DNA of 64,000 nt from Pleurodeles waltl (taxonomy: Eukaryota; Chordata; Amphibia; Caudata; Salamandridae): assembly GCF_031143425.1 (NCBI RefSeq), contig NC_090445.1:1583275013-1583339012 (forward strand), written 5' to 3'. This document shows, piece after piece, positions 11,851 through 24,179 of this stretch; the stretch's first letter is position 1; each line of letters starts with the position of its first letter. The position numbers and the translations under genes are program-made. The notes under the pieces are model-generated. The model was not told the DNA's origin. It did not search any database and saw only the letters and a list, made by a program, of their open reading frames with translations.

Positions 11851-13689
11851 CCTAGGTGCCCAAGCAATGGCAGACAGCTTGTTATCTATCACTTCACAAA
11901 TACGTAAGAGAAACTAAGATTTGGAGTCAGGGTTTTGACTTTGTTGAATTTCATTATGTAAGAGATATGCCTGCATTGTAAGAATGTCAGATGTAGTGGT
12001 CTGTTTGAGTAATTACGCAAATAACAATTTAAATAGCACTTGCTATTTTTTTTAATTTAATTGTTTTATAGGGCTACTCATTCCAGTGTAAGATCAGAGC
12101 TCTTTATATCATACCACACTTACAGCGACAATAAATCGTACAAGTGTGTAAATATACAGGATGAATTACAGAAGACAATGAGGGTTACACGTGGTAAGAG
12201 TCACATTTTGTCCTTCCTGGTAAGCATTATATGAAAAGATTGCATGGTCGGAGAAACAAAGTCTTGATTTAAAAATTAAAGCTAGACTGTGACGAGTAGG
12301 CTCTGTGGTACAACTTCACCCCTTTGGTATGATCTGAGAGCATTAGGGTGGACTGGCACCCTGGCCAACCACTACCCTCCTTCAGCTAGCCCAGTGGGTG
12401 CTGGGCTAGTAGGACTCCAGTAACAGTGCCAAGCCACAAGACACCCCTAACAAGACTCCTAACACCACCATAGTGATGTCCTCACAAGGGAAGGATGGGC
12501 AGCGTCTTATTTTAAAAGACTCCCAGCAAAGACCCCCCAATCGAGGGGCCCGTTGGGCATTGCTGTGCCAGACCAACGAGGACCTCCCAAATGATGAAGC
12601 ATGACACCCAACTGTGTGTGAGGGCTCTTGCTTCTGAGCAGACAGACCCACCCTGAACCTACTGCCTTTTCTGTTTCCTTTTCTGAATCATATAGGAACT
12701 GCATACTCCACTTGTATGTTCGGGCCGACTTGTAAATATTTCTGTGATGGCCTTTACTCCCCAGGTCCGTCGAAGAAGTATAGCCACGGTTGAGACCGAG
12801 TAGTGGCTGCCACGCCCAACCTGAAGGTCTGCCTGAATTTAAATCGAACAAGCTAACCTTCATATTGGTGGCATGTATACTCCGTCAATGTTGCAATAGA
12901 GTATAGATACTGCCACTATCTAAATCGGGCCCTATTTCTTCTGGAAATGTTGAACGTAAAACCAGCCATGAAGCATAAAGGTCTGTCAGGAATGGACCCC
13001 TTAAATTTGCTCTTTTCTTATACACTCCTGGATCAAATTTTTAAAGGCTTGAATCCTGAGTGTGTCAGGAGTGACAGCCTATAATGTTGTTTGAGGCTCC
13101 TGAAAGATATTACGCCATCGCTGATGTCTCATTCTCCTGGCAGAAGTGCCAGATGTCTTTGGCCAGTAATTGTTTACATTGCTCTCAATAGATATTGATC
13201 ATTGTGCTCAGTCGTATACTAGGTTGCTTGGAAACCTACTTCTTTTAGAATGATGCAGTGTACACCCCTGCATCTGTTTATAACATGCAACAAAGTAGAA
13301 CCATATTCAAGTTTTGTATAACTCCACAGAAATCAAATACTTGGGTAGTAATACGGGGTATAGTATTGAGTGCCATGAAACATTGGTTGGCCTTTCATCC
13401 CCAATCCAGGCTTTTCAAGACGGTTGTGGATTCTGCTGCCAGTTGCTCTAGTATATATCTGATTGCTGTGTTATGTTCGGGGAGTACCAAAAAATCTTAG
13501 ATTGCGCTATTGTTCTTGGCAATGAATGTTGCATGTCAGGCATTACACACATGTACACAATTAAACAAATAATACAATACTAATTTGAAAGGTCACAGCA
13601 GTAATTATCCTGAATCGTGTTTGTAAAGGTTCACAGTTTGGAGTTTACAGTTTGCTATACGTTTGGTCACTGATCAGGGTAAGCATTTA
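11851..13689. other. No gene seen
   Basis: Unassigned sequence. A short palindrome (CTAGCCCA / TGGGCTAG) lies near 12385-12408. The 118-codon frame on the - strand at 12507-12863 has no family signature and no splice support. Confidence 0.4.
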
Positions 13690-13757
13690 GGGTCAGATAT
13701 ACGAAAGGAATTTACCCATTCCGTGTTTATGGGAAAATGTGTTCGTACATATGGCCC
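13690..13757. mobile_element. 68-bp MITE with TTA target duplication
   Basis: The element starts GGGTCAGATATACGAA and ends TTCGTACATATGGCCC. The ends are imperfect inverted repeats (12 of 16 positions). It is flanked on both sides by TTA (13687-13689 and 13758-13760). The middle contains the inverted pair ACCCATT / ATGGGAAAA. Length and structure match the copy at 16903. TTA-type 3-bp duplications are usual for PIF/Harbinger elements, which makes that the leading guess. Confidence 0.7.
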
Positions 13758-14314
13758 TTAAATGCCTCATTCTGTACTCTAAACTCAGGAGTTTACAACC
13801 TATTGGGGGCCTGTGATTCTTATGTGGCGTTAAGGGTCGGATTCATAAATGTTTGAATGCACAAAAATTATTTTAGCAAGAGCAAATATCAGAAAAGAGG
13901 AACAAATGAGACGTTACCCTACAAGTGGGCAAATGCAGTAATTATAACATTAAAGCAAGCTTTCCTCAGTCACAAATTTCGGATTGGAGAGGGCTTGTGG
14001 GCAATTACAGGTGGATCTATCTGCAAAAATAGGTGAACACTACAAACGTGTAGGTCTTCAGGTTTTTACATAGCTCTTGGAGGTAGCTCCACATTGTGAA
14101 AATACTCACAAATCGTTTCCTGCCCAAGGCAACAATGCATTTGTTTAAAAGGTGGAACTGTGGGTGGGGGGCATAAGAGACACCATGTAAATCTCTGACG
14201 TTCAAAGCCAGCTAATTCTGATTTGGTTCATAAGGTAGCAAGCAATAGTCCATAACTACATGCATCAATTATTCTCTTGTAGAATAACAATCTCTTGAGA
14301 CCAGGTCCTTCTGG

Positions 14315-15300
14315 TCAGCACTTACTGGGACAGCAGAGTGATCTTTCACTAAACCTCCCAATAATGGCTTAGAAAGTTTAGCAGTCAACTAAGTAAACCT
14401 CCATGTACTTCCTGAGCAATCCTCTATCTTAATCTCTCAAGAATACCTGAGATAGCATAACCCTACAATTAATGCCTGAGACAGCATTGCAATCCCATGG
14501 GTAGAGGCCCCAACAATGCCTGAGATAACGGAGCAATCCCATAGGCAAACCTCCTACTAATGATTATATAGCAGAGCACGTCTTTAGATAAACCTTCCAA
14601 CAATGCTGAAGACAGCAGACCTCTACCATAGATAAGCCATCCAGCAATGCCAGAAACAGCTCAGCAATCTCATAGGTAACCTTCCCAGTAGTGCCCGAGG
14701 CAGCAAATAAATCCAATAGGAAAACTTCCCAATAATGCCCAAGAGAGCAGAACAATGAGATGTGTGAAGGTCTTGGCAATGCCTGAGTTATCAGAGTTAT
14801 TCTGTGGGTACACTTCTGAATAATGCACAAGATAGAAGGCTAACCTCATAAGTTAACCTCCAAATAATTTCGGAATCAGTTTAGCTGTATCAGCATGCAT
14901 AACTCGCAGTGGCCCCTACGATATCATAAACATACTTTTTGGCAAAGTATTGTCTATAAATGACAGCACCACTGTCCCCCGAGTCACACAATTCACAGTA
15001 ACAACTTAGATAGCAACACTGTCCCTTGGGTTACTTTGCTGCTAGAAAGACCTTCTAAAGTCGAGCTGCCCAAATGCAAAGCTTCTCCCAGTAATGAATG
15101 AGAAATCATGACTATGCAACTCTCTGTAATAACTTAGACATCAGAGCTGTTCTTCACATTACATATCTTTCTGCATTGTCACCAACCTCCAGGCTACACC
15201 TCACCATAATTGCTAAGGAAAGCCAAGCTATTCATCGGACAGCAGACATCCCAGTAACCAGTTAGACAGCAGATATATAAAGTAGGCTACCCAACATTAA
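14315..15300. repeat. Decayed tandem array, 44-bp period
   Basis: The core AATGCCTGAGACAGCAGAGC, in diverged form, recurs at 14319, 14363, 14405, 14442, 14471, 14515, 14559, 14602, 14646, 14690, 14734, 14778, 14822 and 14866. From 14471 onward the spacing is 43-45 bases without a break. A second conserved block, 'aatcccataggtaaacctccca', follows each core. Fainter units continue to about 15260. Units differ by roughly 20-40 percent by eye, so the array is old, yet the period has been kept. The repetitive 88-codon frame on the - strand (14564-14830) is a by-product. Confidence 0.75.
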
Positions 15301-15437
15301 GTATCACTGTAGACATATTGGTTCTCAGCTCTGCAGCAGAGGAGACAGAAGGGATCTCCAGAACCTCTTTGGCTCCACACCCATCTCTTATGTTACAAAC
15401 ACTGGGTATCTCTCCCAGGTTAGGGCACTGAACAGAG

Positions 15438-15943
15438 GCCCTCATTACGAACCTGGCGGTCTAAAGACTGCCAGGGTTGTGGTCGCGGTTGGACTGCCGC
15501 CAATGTGGTGGTCTGACCGCCACTTTACAACTGCAGCGATCAGACCTCCAGCACCGCCACTTTTCTGCCAGATGATTGACTGGCAGCTCCCCTCTCCGCC
15601 AACGGTTTCATGGTGGTAGCACTGCCATGAAACAGCTGACGGATACTGAGTGCAGGGCCCACCCCCCAGCCAGCCCCATCGCAAAGTTCAGCAGACAGTG
15701 AACTTTGCAACTAGTACTGATGCTCCCTACGCTCTACAGCATTGCCGCCGGCTTTATTATGAGCTGGCGGCAATGCTGTAGGCCGTTTCCTGCTGGGCCA
15801 GCGGGCGGAAACTGTGTTTCCGCCCGCTGACTCAGCAGGAAGCTCGTAATGGGGCCGACGGGGAAGTGGCAGCATTGGCGGCAACCTATCCATCGGGACT
15901 TTGGCGGACCGGCTTTTCCGACCGCCAAAGTGATAATCAACCC
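15438..15943. mobile_element. GC-rich TIR element, 506 bp, 5-bp target duplication
   Basis: It begins GCCCTCATTACGAACCTGGCGG and ends with the inverted relative (CCGCCAAAGTGATAATCAACCC). CAGAG flanks it on both sides (15433-15437 and 15944-15948). The interior is GC-rich with internal inverted pairs such as CATTGCCGCC / GGCGGCAATG. There is no transposase frame, so it is non-autonomous. Two relatives lie at 22715 and 50935. Confidence 0.75.
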
Positions 15944-15948
15944 CAGAG

Positions 15949-17339
15949 TCTTTTATAGCAGAAATCTGTCTTCAGATTTAACAGCTCTCAGCAGTTCAGA
16001 TGAGCTATCCCTCAGGTGACTTCTGTACCTCAATTCTCGTTTTTTTTTTTTTTTAAAGAAAAGTACAACATTAATATGAGGTGCGGACAGAGGGTGGCAT
16101 TGAACCAGACTCTTTTAGCCTTGGTTTGTATGCGTTTTTCTTGGTTTATCTTTGTTTGAAGAATGGCCTATCAAGTTCCTGGCATTTCTTGGATGTTTAC
16201 GTTGTCCTGTTAGTGTATACTCGCTGGGTTTTGGTGATGGGGCATTAAGTATGCCTTTTCCTAGGCTACAGATGCAGCATGACATGTTGCTTGTAATTGA
16301 TGCATTTACTTTGCAAACACAGCAGTATTTTAGTTGTTAATTTATGGTTGTTTTGTTTCGGAAATGGGTAGTGTATAGATGCCAAAGTATTATTGTTATT
16401 TTACACCTAATGTACCACCTGCTAAGTGAAATTGGGAACTCTATGTGGTTTTACGACCAGAAAAATCTTTCCCACCTGGTAATTTCCCATATTATGGGGT
16501 TTACTCATAATTGGACCGTACTGGGTGGATTTACCACATGGTAGTGGTGAATTCACATGCAAATTCACCACCCCAACTCGTAAACAGGGCCTAAATGTAC
16601 TGCTTATAAAACTGTAGATTTGTCCTTTTTTTCCTTGTATACCCATGTATAATGTCCTCATTGAATACTAAGGCTATGTCTAAGTTCCCTTTCTCTCGCT
16701 TTAGAAGCTTCCCTTTTCCTTTTTTTACTCGTGAAGAAGTGCACACCAATTTATATATTAAATAAATATCAATATTAAAGTCATGCTTCCTTTGCAGAGC
16801 TGTATCTACAGCATGTTAACATTTGCTAAAAGGAGAATAAACCACGAGCCACACGTTTTAGATTTTTTGTTTTCATTCGATTTCTCTGTTATATATCACC
16901 TAGGGTCAGATGTATCAAAGGCTTTTACCCATTCTGTGTCAATGGGAAAATGCTTTGGTACATACGGCCCCTAATATATTGCTGGCTACCGTGGTTATTC
17001 CCTTAAAAACCTGGATGTGATTCCTAGTATCGAACAATTGTGTAACTTTTCAGAATTCCCCAGTAAAAATGTGTTTGCGATGTGCTCTTCTATATTATTT
17101 ATTTTAATGGCAAATCTGCCAAATTTCCTTTCATCCTCTCCCTACAGAGGAGTGTGAAGAGCGGAGCTTAGCACTTCATTCACCTCTCTTTAGATTGATT
17201 CTACCTACACGTAATGTTTTATGCACCGTTTAGCCTATTTGCTGTGTCCCCCATTTTGATTCTGTAGTTAAACATCCCACAGTACAGAAAACAATTCGGG
17301 CACACATAAAGCTAGCATGCCTACACAAGTATTAGTGTC
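15949..17339. other. No gene seen apart from the MITE at 16903
   Basis: AT-rich sequence with a poly(T) run near 16040 and short frames only. Nothing recognisable except the 68-bp element annotated separately. Confidence 0.4.
16903..16970. mobile_element. 68-bp MITE with CTA target duplication
   Basis: Second copy of the element at 13690. It starts GGGTCAGATGTATCAAAGGC and ends TGCTTTGGTACATACGGCCC, inverted repeats matching at about 14 of 20 positions. CTA lies on both sides (16900-16902 and 16971-16973). Exactly the same length as the other copy, which fixes the element ends. Confidence 0.7.
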
Positions 17340-18885
17340 AGGTGCTGACAGTGGGTATCCACCCCTGGCCCTGCCTTCCTGACAGTGGGTACTCCCCTCT
17401 GGTCCTGCTTTCCTATTAATAGCATTTAATTACCACCATCTCGACCAGGTTCTGACCACCTCCAATGCGGATTGTCCACAGATGGGGCTTCAACAGTTGC
17501 CGGTGCTCCTGTATGCTGACAATGCAGGTATTATGGCTAGGACTGCAAAGGGGTTGCAGTCAGTGTTGAACACCCTTGCCTCCTTCATGAAAGATTTTGG
17601 ATATTGTGATTAACTCCAAGAAGTCTTTCGTTATGATGGTTGGTCCAGGTTCCACTAAAACGAATCCATTTTACGTAGGCGCTATCGCTGTGCCTCAGAC
17701 TAGTACATTTTCCTACTTAGGAATAATGTTTGATTCCAATTGGTATTGGCTCCCTTGGTCAACCAGAAAAGAGAGGATTATGTAAGAGCTAATACCGCGG
17801 TTTTGCTGCATGTTTTGGTAAAAAAAATGGTGAGAGCCCTGTTACAGGTGTATAGGGCCAACTGTGTCTCCAGGGTGGTATATGGGAGCGAGGTATGGGG
17901 TTATGTCTAACTGGATGAGTTACAAATGGTGAAAAGTCCTTTTTTTTCAACACCTTTTATGTGTCCCCCAATGTTTCCCTACAATCTCAGTGCAAAAAAG
18001 TTGGGCACTGGTTATGTATCAGACATTATAGCGTTCCACCTTAATTCTCTCTGGTTCGATATATGGGTTAGACCAGAGGCTAAGCTGAACAGAGAGATCT
18101 TAAAGGATTTTCTCTCTCTCGACCATGTCCATCATATTCGTAGGGTCAAGTATATTAAAGACACCTTGCAGGCATTAGGCAGGAGTGAGCTATTTGCTGG
18201 CCCACAGCGCATTGTGAAGGCTGACCGGATATACCTCAAAGCTCAGCTCCGGCAGCGAAGGGCTCTGTCCAGGGAACAAGCTGCATTAACCAAGCAACAC
18301 ATACGTAATACATTTGTTTTAAGAACAGTTCCTAATAGTGAGCCTTATCATACAATGGTCCTTAGCTCACATGACCATTTCTTACCAGATTCAAAATGGA
18401 TTTGTTGCACTTTTTGTTAGCAGCCCAAGGGGCTGTTCGAGGGGTCATATGAAGGGGCCCTACAGTTGTGACAACATGTCTCTGCCGGATACCCTGCATT
18501 TTAAAATGTTCTGTAGTTTTTACATGATTCCTAGGAAAATGTTTATCCTTCCAGTTTTAAAGCAAGCAAATTTTAATCAAGTACACCCAGCTCTTATGTA
18601 CCTCCAAATGCTCCCAGTTGATATTATCCTGAACCTGGTTAGCTTTTTAAAGATTGCCCTGTGATTGAAGAAAAGATGTGATGATTAAATACTATTTTTA
18701 TGCTCCATATACATTTAAGGTTTTTAGGCATATTTTAACATGATTTGTTTTCTGTTTTTAATATGTTTGTATTTATGATTGCACTAGGATTTTGCTGCTA
18801 GTTTGTGTATTTACTGTACTTTTATGTTGTGCTTTTTTGGCTTGTTTACAATTCGAATAAAGTTTATTTGATGATGAATTACTAC
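17340..18885 (+). mobile_element. 3' part of a non-LTR retrotransposon (LINE), decayed
   Basis: The frame near 17480-17590 reads PVLLYADNAGIMART, where YADN (17512-17523) is a mutated reverse transcriptase YADD box, followed by KGLQSVLNTLASFMKD. After a frame break, INSKKSFVMMVGP and YLGIMFDS (17600-17750) continue the thumb region. A 164-codon frame at 17926-18420 gives the C-terminal part (GTGYVSDIIAF, SLWFDIWVRPEAK). The element ends in AATAAAGTTTATTTGATGATG near 18855-18877, a typical LINE 3' tail. Stops and frameshifts make it dead. Clade not determined. Confidence 0.8.
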
Positions 18886-21800
18886 ACTATTTCATTCACT
18901 CTCTTCATGTTCCTCATTTTCACCATGCAGCGTTTCAGCAATAATACACATTTCTTTCATTGCTGCTGCACATTATCTGGAACTGTGTGCGGGGATTGCT
19001 TTGTATGGCAATTTGAAGTAAAGTATCTATTTTGCTCTAATTTGCTGTGTATGCCTCTGAAGTTCACCACTTAACACTGATTTATATCTTCTGACTTACT
19101 TTCTTAATATCCTTCTCTTAAGGTAGCTTACGTCTGCTAATGTAGTCTGCTCAGCAGAGGGGATTTTCTAAATTGAATGACTGGAAAACACACTACAAAT
19201 TCACAAAAGGCCCTTGTCGAAAAGTGTTAACTAAAATTTGAGTTTGACACTCTACACACCTCTGGTTAGGATTCAAATAATGTGAACTGATTTATTTGTC
19301 ACTTAGTTATTGTTGATACAGTTATTTTATAATGCTCTCAGCTAGCATCACAGCTGTTTTATTGTTATCGTATTGATTTTAACTAACTGTACAATACATT
19401 ATTATGATGATTATTATTATTATACAAACACAGTCTCTATTCCGCTAACAAAACTTCCTACCCATTGCCTTTGCCAGTGCTTAAGCATACAAGCCACAGT
19501 GAAAGCGGTATTGGCTGGACATTAATTAGAAACTTTAACCCTGCAGGATCTGTTTCACTTGCCTCTGAAGCCTTGTACTTAGGAGTAGGAGCAGACCTAC
19601 ACTGTGGTATACTTGTAAGTAGCCCTTGTGCTGTTAGCCATGCTTACTAAATCTTATCTTAATAGGATTGCTGGGATGTCACTAGGGCAACGGAAGATGC
19701 AGCTAAAGGAAAGCAGTGCTCAGAATCATATCTGCAAACGGCCTCGCCTCTGCTCATTGCTCAGCAGGTGCCTGTGGATGACGAGGGATTCAAGAAATCC
19801 AAGCTTTTGGGCAGAGATCTGCATTTATAAGGCATGTGCATGATGGGCAGTGTAAGTTGATTTGTTAGTTGATTGGCCTCCGTTATTACTGCAGTACTTG
19901 CTACCTTGGTCAGAGACTCTGGAATTCTACGAGTACAAAGGTTAATCTTTGGACACAGTTAAAGATCGGGCGAAATTATTTGAAGGAGATTTTAATATGG
20001 AAGCCCGATGCTAAACTAGGAGTTTACCTTGCTGTAGCCCTCCTTTAAAAAGCGGCAGAGGTAAAATCCACTCGCTGATTGAGCTGTCCCATTGCCTATG
20101 TGAAGTTGCATTCTATGGTACCAAAGCTTCCTGGGCTCAGTAGGCAGCCTGCTAGTCAGTATCAGAGCACATGTTCTCCAGTTGTTGCTCTTCTGTCTGT
20201 AACTAAGAGAGGAGGCAGTTCCGATCAGATTTGATCCTGGATGGGGTGATAAAGAGCATCTGGGAGTATGAGCAACCAACTGCAAAACACTCATGCTTGT
20301 GAAACTGCATAAGGAGTGAGCCAGGGGGTACACGACCTGTTGAGTTTGGAGGCTAGCAACTGACCGCAGCAAGCAAGCACCACCGCTGAGCCAGCAGGAA
20401 GATCACCACCCAGCAATGGACACTGCCATAAGTATGCCTTTTACCCACTCATACTGCTGAACTAACTGGGCACGAGGTCCCTGACTAGGCTTATTCAGCA
20501 ACAAGCTAAGCTAAGTAACATTTGCCGTCAGGTCATAGATCTGACAATTAAAGGATCTGACTGGTGCTCACAGTTCTTATGATTAATAAAATAATTTAGT
20601 CTGCAGATCTGGAAATCTGTTTGCAAGCTGGTTATAAAGCCTGGAAGTGAGGTCCAAGCCCACAATATCAACACTGTATTAGCTGAAGTTTTGTGTTTTG
20701 GTTGCAGCAAGTGTATTCTATTGATATTTTGTGGAGAATTAAAGCTGTGACATAAAGTGTATATTCTGAAAATTACGAACAATTTTCTAGATGGCAAGCG
20801 AAACTGATACTCTTAAGCATTTCTGGTCATTTACCAGCTGGTCCTAAAATTAAGAGTAAAGTGGATTGTGAATGGGTGAAAGTAGCAGTGTTCTCGGGCT
20901 TTGCTGGTCCCTTCCCACAGGGTGTTGTGCCCATGCTCTGTAAAATAATATACAATTCAAACAACATCCTATCTATGCCAGAGTATAATCTTCTTGAGTG
21001 AACTATGTTTCATGCGCTGGTTATGTGCAATGCTATTCCAAAGCAAACAGATTACATTTATGGCGATATCTTGAAAAACAAAACCATAGGATGGCTTTGG
21101 ACTTTGTGGTTTTAGACTTGCATAATAATAGAACTGTCTGAAACATTACCCGAGCGAATGCAAGGTCTACAACAGTTTCAGAAGAATGTGATCATGCCAT
21201 GTTCACCATGGACAGGGCCTGAATTGGGAAAACATTTCACTACATGTTGATGCCACATACATTGCTCCTGATTCACAGTTTTGTAGCAAAACCTCTTCAG
21301 AAGGGCTTCATTAGTGTAGAGCCTGTAGACACAAGTATATTAGACCATAAGCAGAGCTTGATGTATGCGTGTGGTTTCATTCAGGTGGGGCTAAGTACTC
21401 ATTGTTCGAGACTAGAGCTTACTTTTCATCATCAGACTCTGCCCAAGAGACAGAAAGTAGCAGAAAGGAGAGAAAGAAAAAAATAAAGGAGTGGAGGAAC
21501 ATAATTGTAAGGTGAAAAAGTTGTGATGTAAAAGCTTTGGCAAAGCCAAGAGGTATCGCTTCAATGTGCCAACACATGCAAACCAAGCTATTTACGAATG
21601 CTGTTTTATTGTGTATAACTCTCTGTTTATCACTTTAAAGCCTACCCTAATTGCTTTGCTATTGCTGGGAGATAGTAGGAAAATGATTGCTTTGTAAATT
21701 GAATACATATGTGAGGGGCTGATTGAGTGTACTTTTCAGATGTCAAATAGTCATAGGCAGAATGATACACCAAATACACAAAGGTATGAGGTGATGGGGT

Positions 21801-22709
21801 AATACTTCTCTGGGTGGAGTGAAAGCCCCCTCTGTATATATTTTTAAGAATTGGCAACAATACGTCTACAGGTCCACTGTCAAACCAGCCCTTAATATAA
21901 CCTGCAAGAGTGAGATAAAAGCAGCAAGTGTAAGGTGGTGGAAAACAGAGACATGAGCTGGATTCAAAACTAGGCAGCCTTCAGATTCACCAATCCTTGC
22001 ATTCAGCAGCACTGCTCCTGCTCTGAACATCCTGCAGCTGCTTGGAGCCGCTTTGCTGGTTACAAACCTTTGATGTCCTTGTAGTTCTCTTAGTTCGGTC
22101 TCTTGATTGTCATGATTCATAGAAGTCTTACTGCTTTTCATGCCACGCGACCACAGATTTTGAAAAACCTACATTTTGAACACATTCAGAAGTGTGGCCC
22201 AGTATTTCTGCACCTCGATTCATTGAATGTGGGAAGGCCACATATGATTTGTACAAGCACAAAAGGCAGCAGGTAAAATAGCGTGTGCATAGGGCAGGGG
22301 GTGACGGCACAAGTGCAGCTCATCCCCTTCTCAGTCTCCTTGTACTGCACAGTGAGATCATGCAGCGCTCCCCTCTGCCAGGCCACAGCCTGCCGTGCCT
22401 CTTGAAGTCGTCCCAGTCTCTCAACCTGCACTGACTCCCTACTCCCATTTGTTACTTCACCACAGCAGGTGGTAAATGGGAGCAGAATTTCCCCAGAACT
22501 GGTGATCTCTAAACTATTTGGACCTGATAATTATGGATCAGGGTTGTTACTCCCCTTTCCATGGATAAAAGTAATTCTATGATTCCAGTGATTCAGGATC
22601 CAGTAATTCCACTACAGCATGCATTAACTGCACAGCACTTGGGGCCATTACATGTGGTCTAAAAAGCATAAACAGTTTGTGCAAGCACACTACGAACTGT
22701 GTGAGCACA
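18886..22709. other. No gene seen
   Basis: Unassigned, mostly AT-rich, with a TTA microsatellite near 19405-19420. Frames of 60-118 codons (for example 20016-20372 on the - strand) have no motif or splice support. Around 21400-21560 the sequence loosely resembles the purine-rich junction and 'ggcaaagcca' motif of the composite repeat further downstream. Confidence 0.35.
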
Positions 22710-22714
22710 CTTTG

Positions 22715-23304
22715 GGCCTCATTACAACCCTGACGGTCTTAAGACCATCAGGGCCGCGGTGGAGGTCGGACCGCTGCCAATGTGGCAGTCCGAAAGCAAC
22801 ATTACAACCGTGGCGGTTGCGCCACGATCGGACCGGCAGCACCGCCACTTCTCCTCCACTGGAGGTGATGGTGGTCCTAATCTGCCAGGGCAGCGCTGCT
22901 AGCAGCGCTACCCTTAGGATTAAAGAGTTCTTTCTCTGCCAGCTTTTACATGGTGGTAGCACAACCATGTAAAAGCTGGCGGAGAATGGGCTCCATAGGG
23001 GACCCCTGCACTGCCCATGTACTTGGCATGGGCAGTGCAGGCTCCCCCATAGCCAGCTCCGTTGCCCTTTTCATTGTCTGCTTTGCACCCTATGCACTGC
23101 AACATTGCCGCTGGCTCTATTATGAGCCTGCGTCAATGTTGTGGGCTGTTTCGTGCTGGGCCAGCAGGCAGAAACCCTGTTTCTGCCCGCTGACCCAGCC
23201 ATAAACTCATAATAGGGGCCGCAGGAGGGGACCACACTGGAGGTAACCTGACCGCAGGTCTTCGGCGGATGGCCTTTTCCATCCACCAAAGTCATAATTA
23301 GGGG
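22715..23304. mobile_element. GC-rich TIR element, 590 bp, 5-bp target duplication
   Basis: It starts GGCCTCATTACAACCCTGACGG and ends with the inverted relative ..CCACCAAAGTCATAATTAGGGG. CTTTG flanks both ends (22710-22714 and 23305-23309). Internal inverted repeats include 'agcttttacatggtgg' / 'ccatgtaaaagct' around 22940-22978 and 'cactgcccatg' / 'catgggcagtg' around 23010-23039. No transposase. Same family as 15438 and 50935. Confidence 0.75.
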
Positions 23305-23399
23305 CTTTGTGTTAGTCATACAGGTTTCATACAAGTAATGATAGCTGATGTAAACCTAAAAACACCAAAAAGGAAGATTGCACAGGAAGTACGGTGGAA

Positions 23400-23900
23400 A
23401 ACCAAAAGCATGACATAAGTACTGGCAATGCTGATAGTCATGACTTGTCATGAGTGCTTCTGTCACTGCTGAGTTTAGGTACTGGATACCTTATCATACT
23501 TTTTTTGTCACTCTTCCTTGTACTCTTGCATCCATTCATCAACCCAGTGACACATTCTGACATGCATCCTCCAACCCATTAATATTAGAACACCAAGGTA
23601 AACTCGACAGGCATATGTGATATAAAGTGCAGAAAGAAGAAAAATGTCACCACATAAATGTGGCTGAAATGTGCTTGCAGTTAATAAGTAAAACATTAAA
23701 CATGGCCACGAGTGACTTTCTCACTATGATATTGTGTACGGATCACAGGTTGCTTCTAGACTTGGCAGTCATCTTGGAACAATAAACCAATGATACACTA
23801 TGCAAAATACCCTTCAAGATGACTCAGTTTAAATCAGTGTCAATGTGGAATGCGGAGCTGTGCAGATGAAATGAGCAATAAACTAGTGGCTTGAGTAGTT
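23400..23900 (+). repeat. Composite repeat, block A, copy 1
   Basis: Shares motifs in the same order with 31985-32430: 'actggcaatgctgatag', 'catccattcatc', 'aaaatgtcaccacataaatgtgg', and a 'tcttggaa..aataaaccaatgatac.ctatgca' stretch near 23770. Divergence is high. A related motif (GCATTGGCAAAGCCAGTAGG) lies just downstream at about 23953. Confidence 0.5.
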
Positions 23901-24179
23901 TTGTCTGTGGCGTTGCCGGTTGCTCATAATAAAGATAACAAAATAAAAAAAGCAAGCATTGGCAAAGCCAGTAGGTCTCGCCTATGAGAGCCATTCACAT
24001 TCGCAATGATTTGTATCCATGTTTTAACATGTCTGACAGAAAAAAAGCACCATGACACAGCAGTGCTCTGCATCATAGCTCTTTTAAAAAAAAAAAAAAG
24101 CTCTTAGCCATGGTGTACATTAGCTGCTGGATCTTATCATAGCACTTCATTCTTTTACCTGGTGCCATGTTTAACTTGG

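Noticed and set aside
14564..14830. Repetitive 88-codon frame; also a regular array that could be mistaken for CRISPR
   Set aside because: The repeat units are contiguous with a 44-bp period and no unique spacers, and the context is a vertebrate genome.
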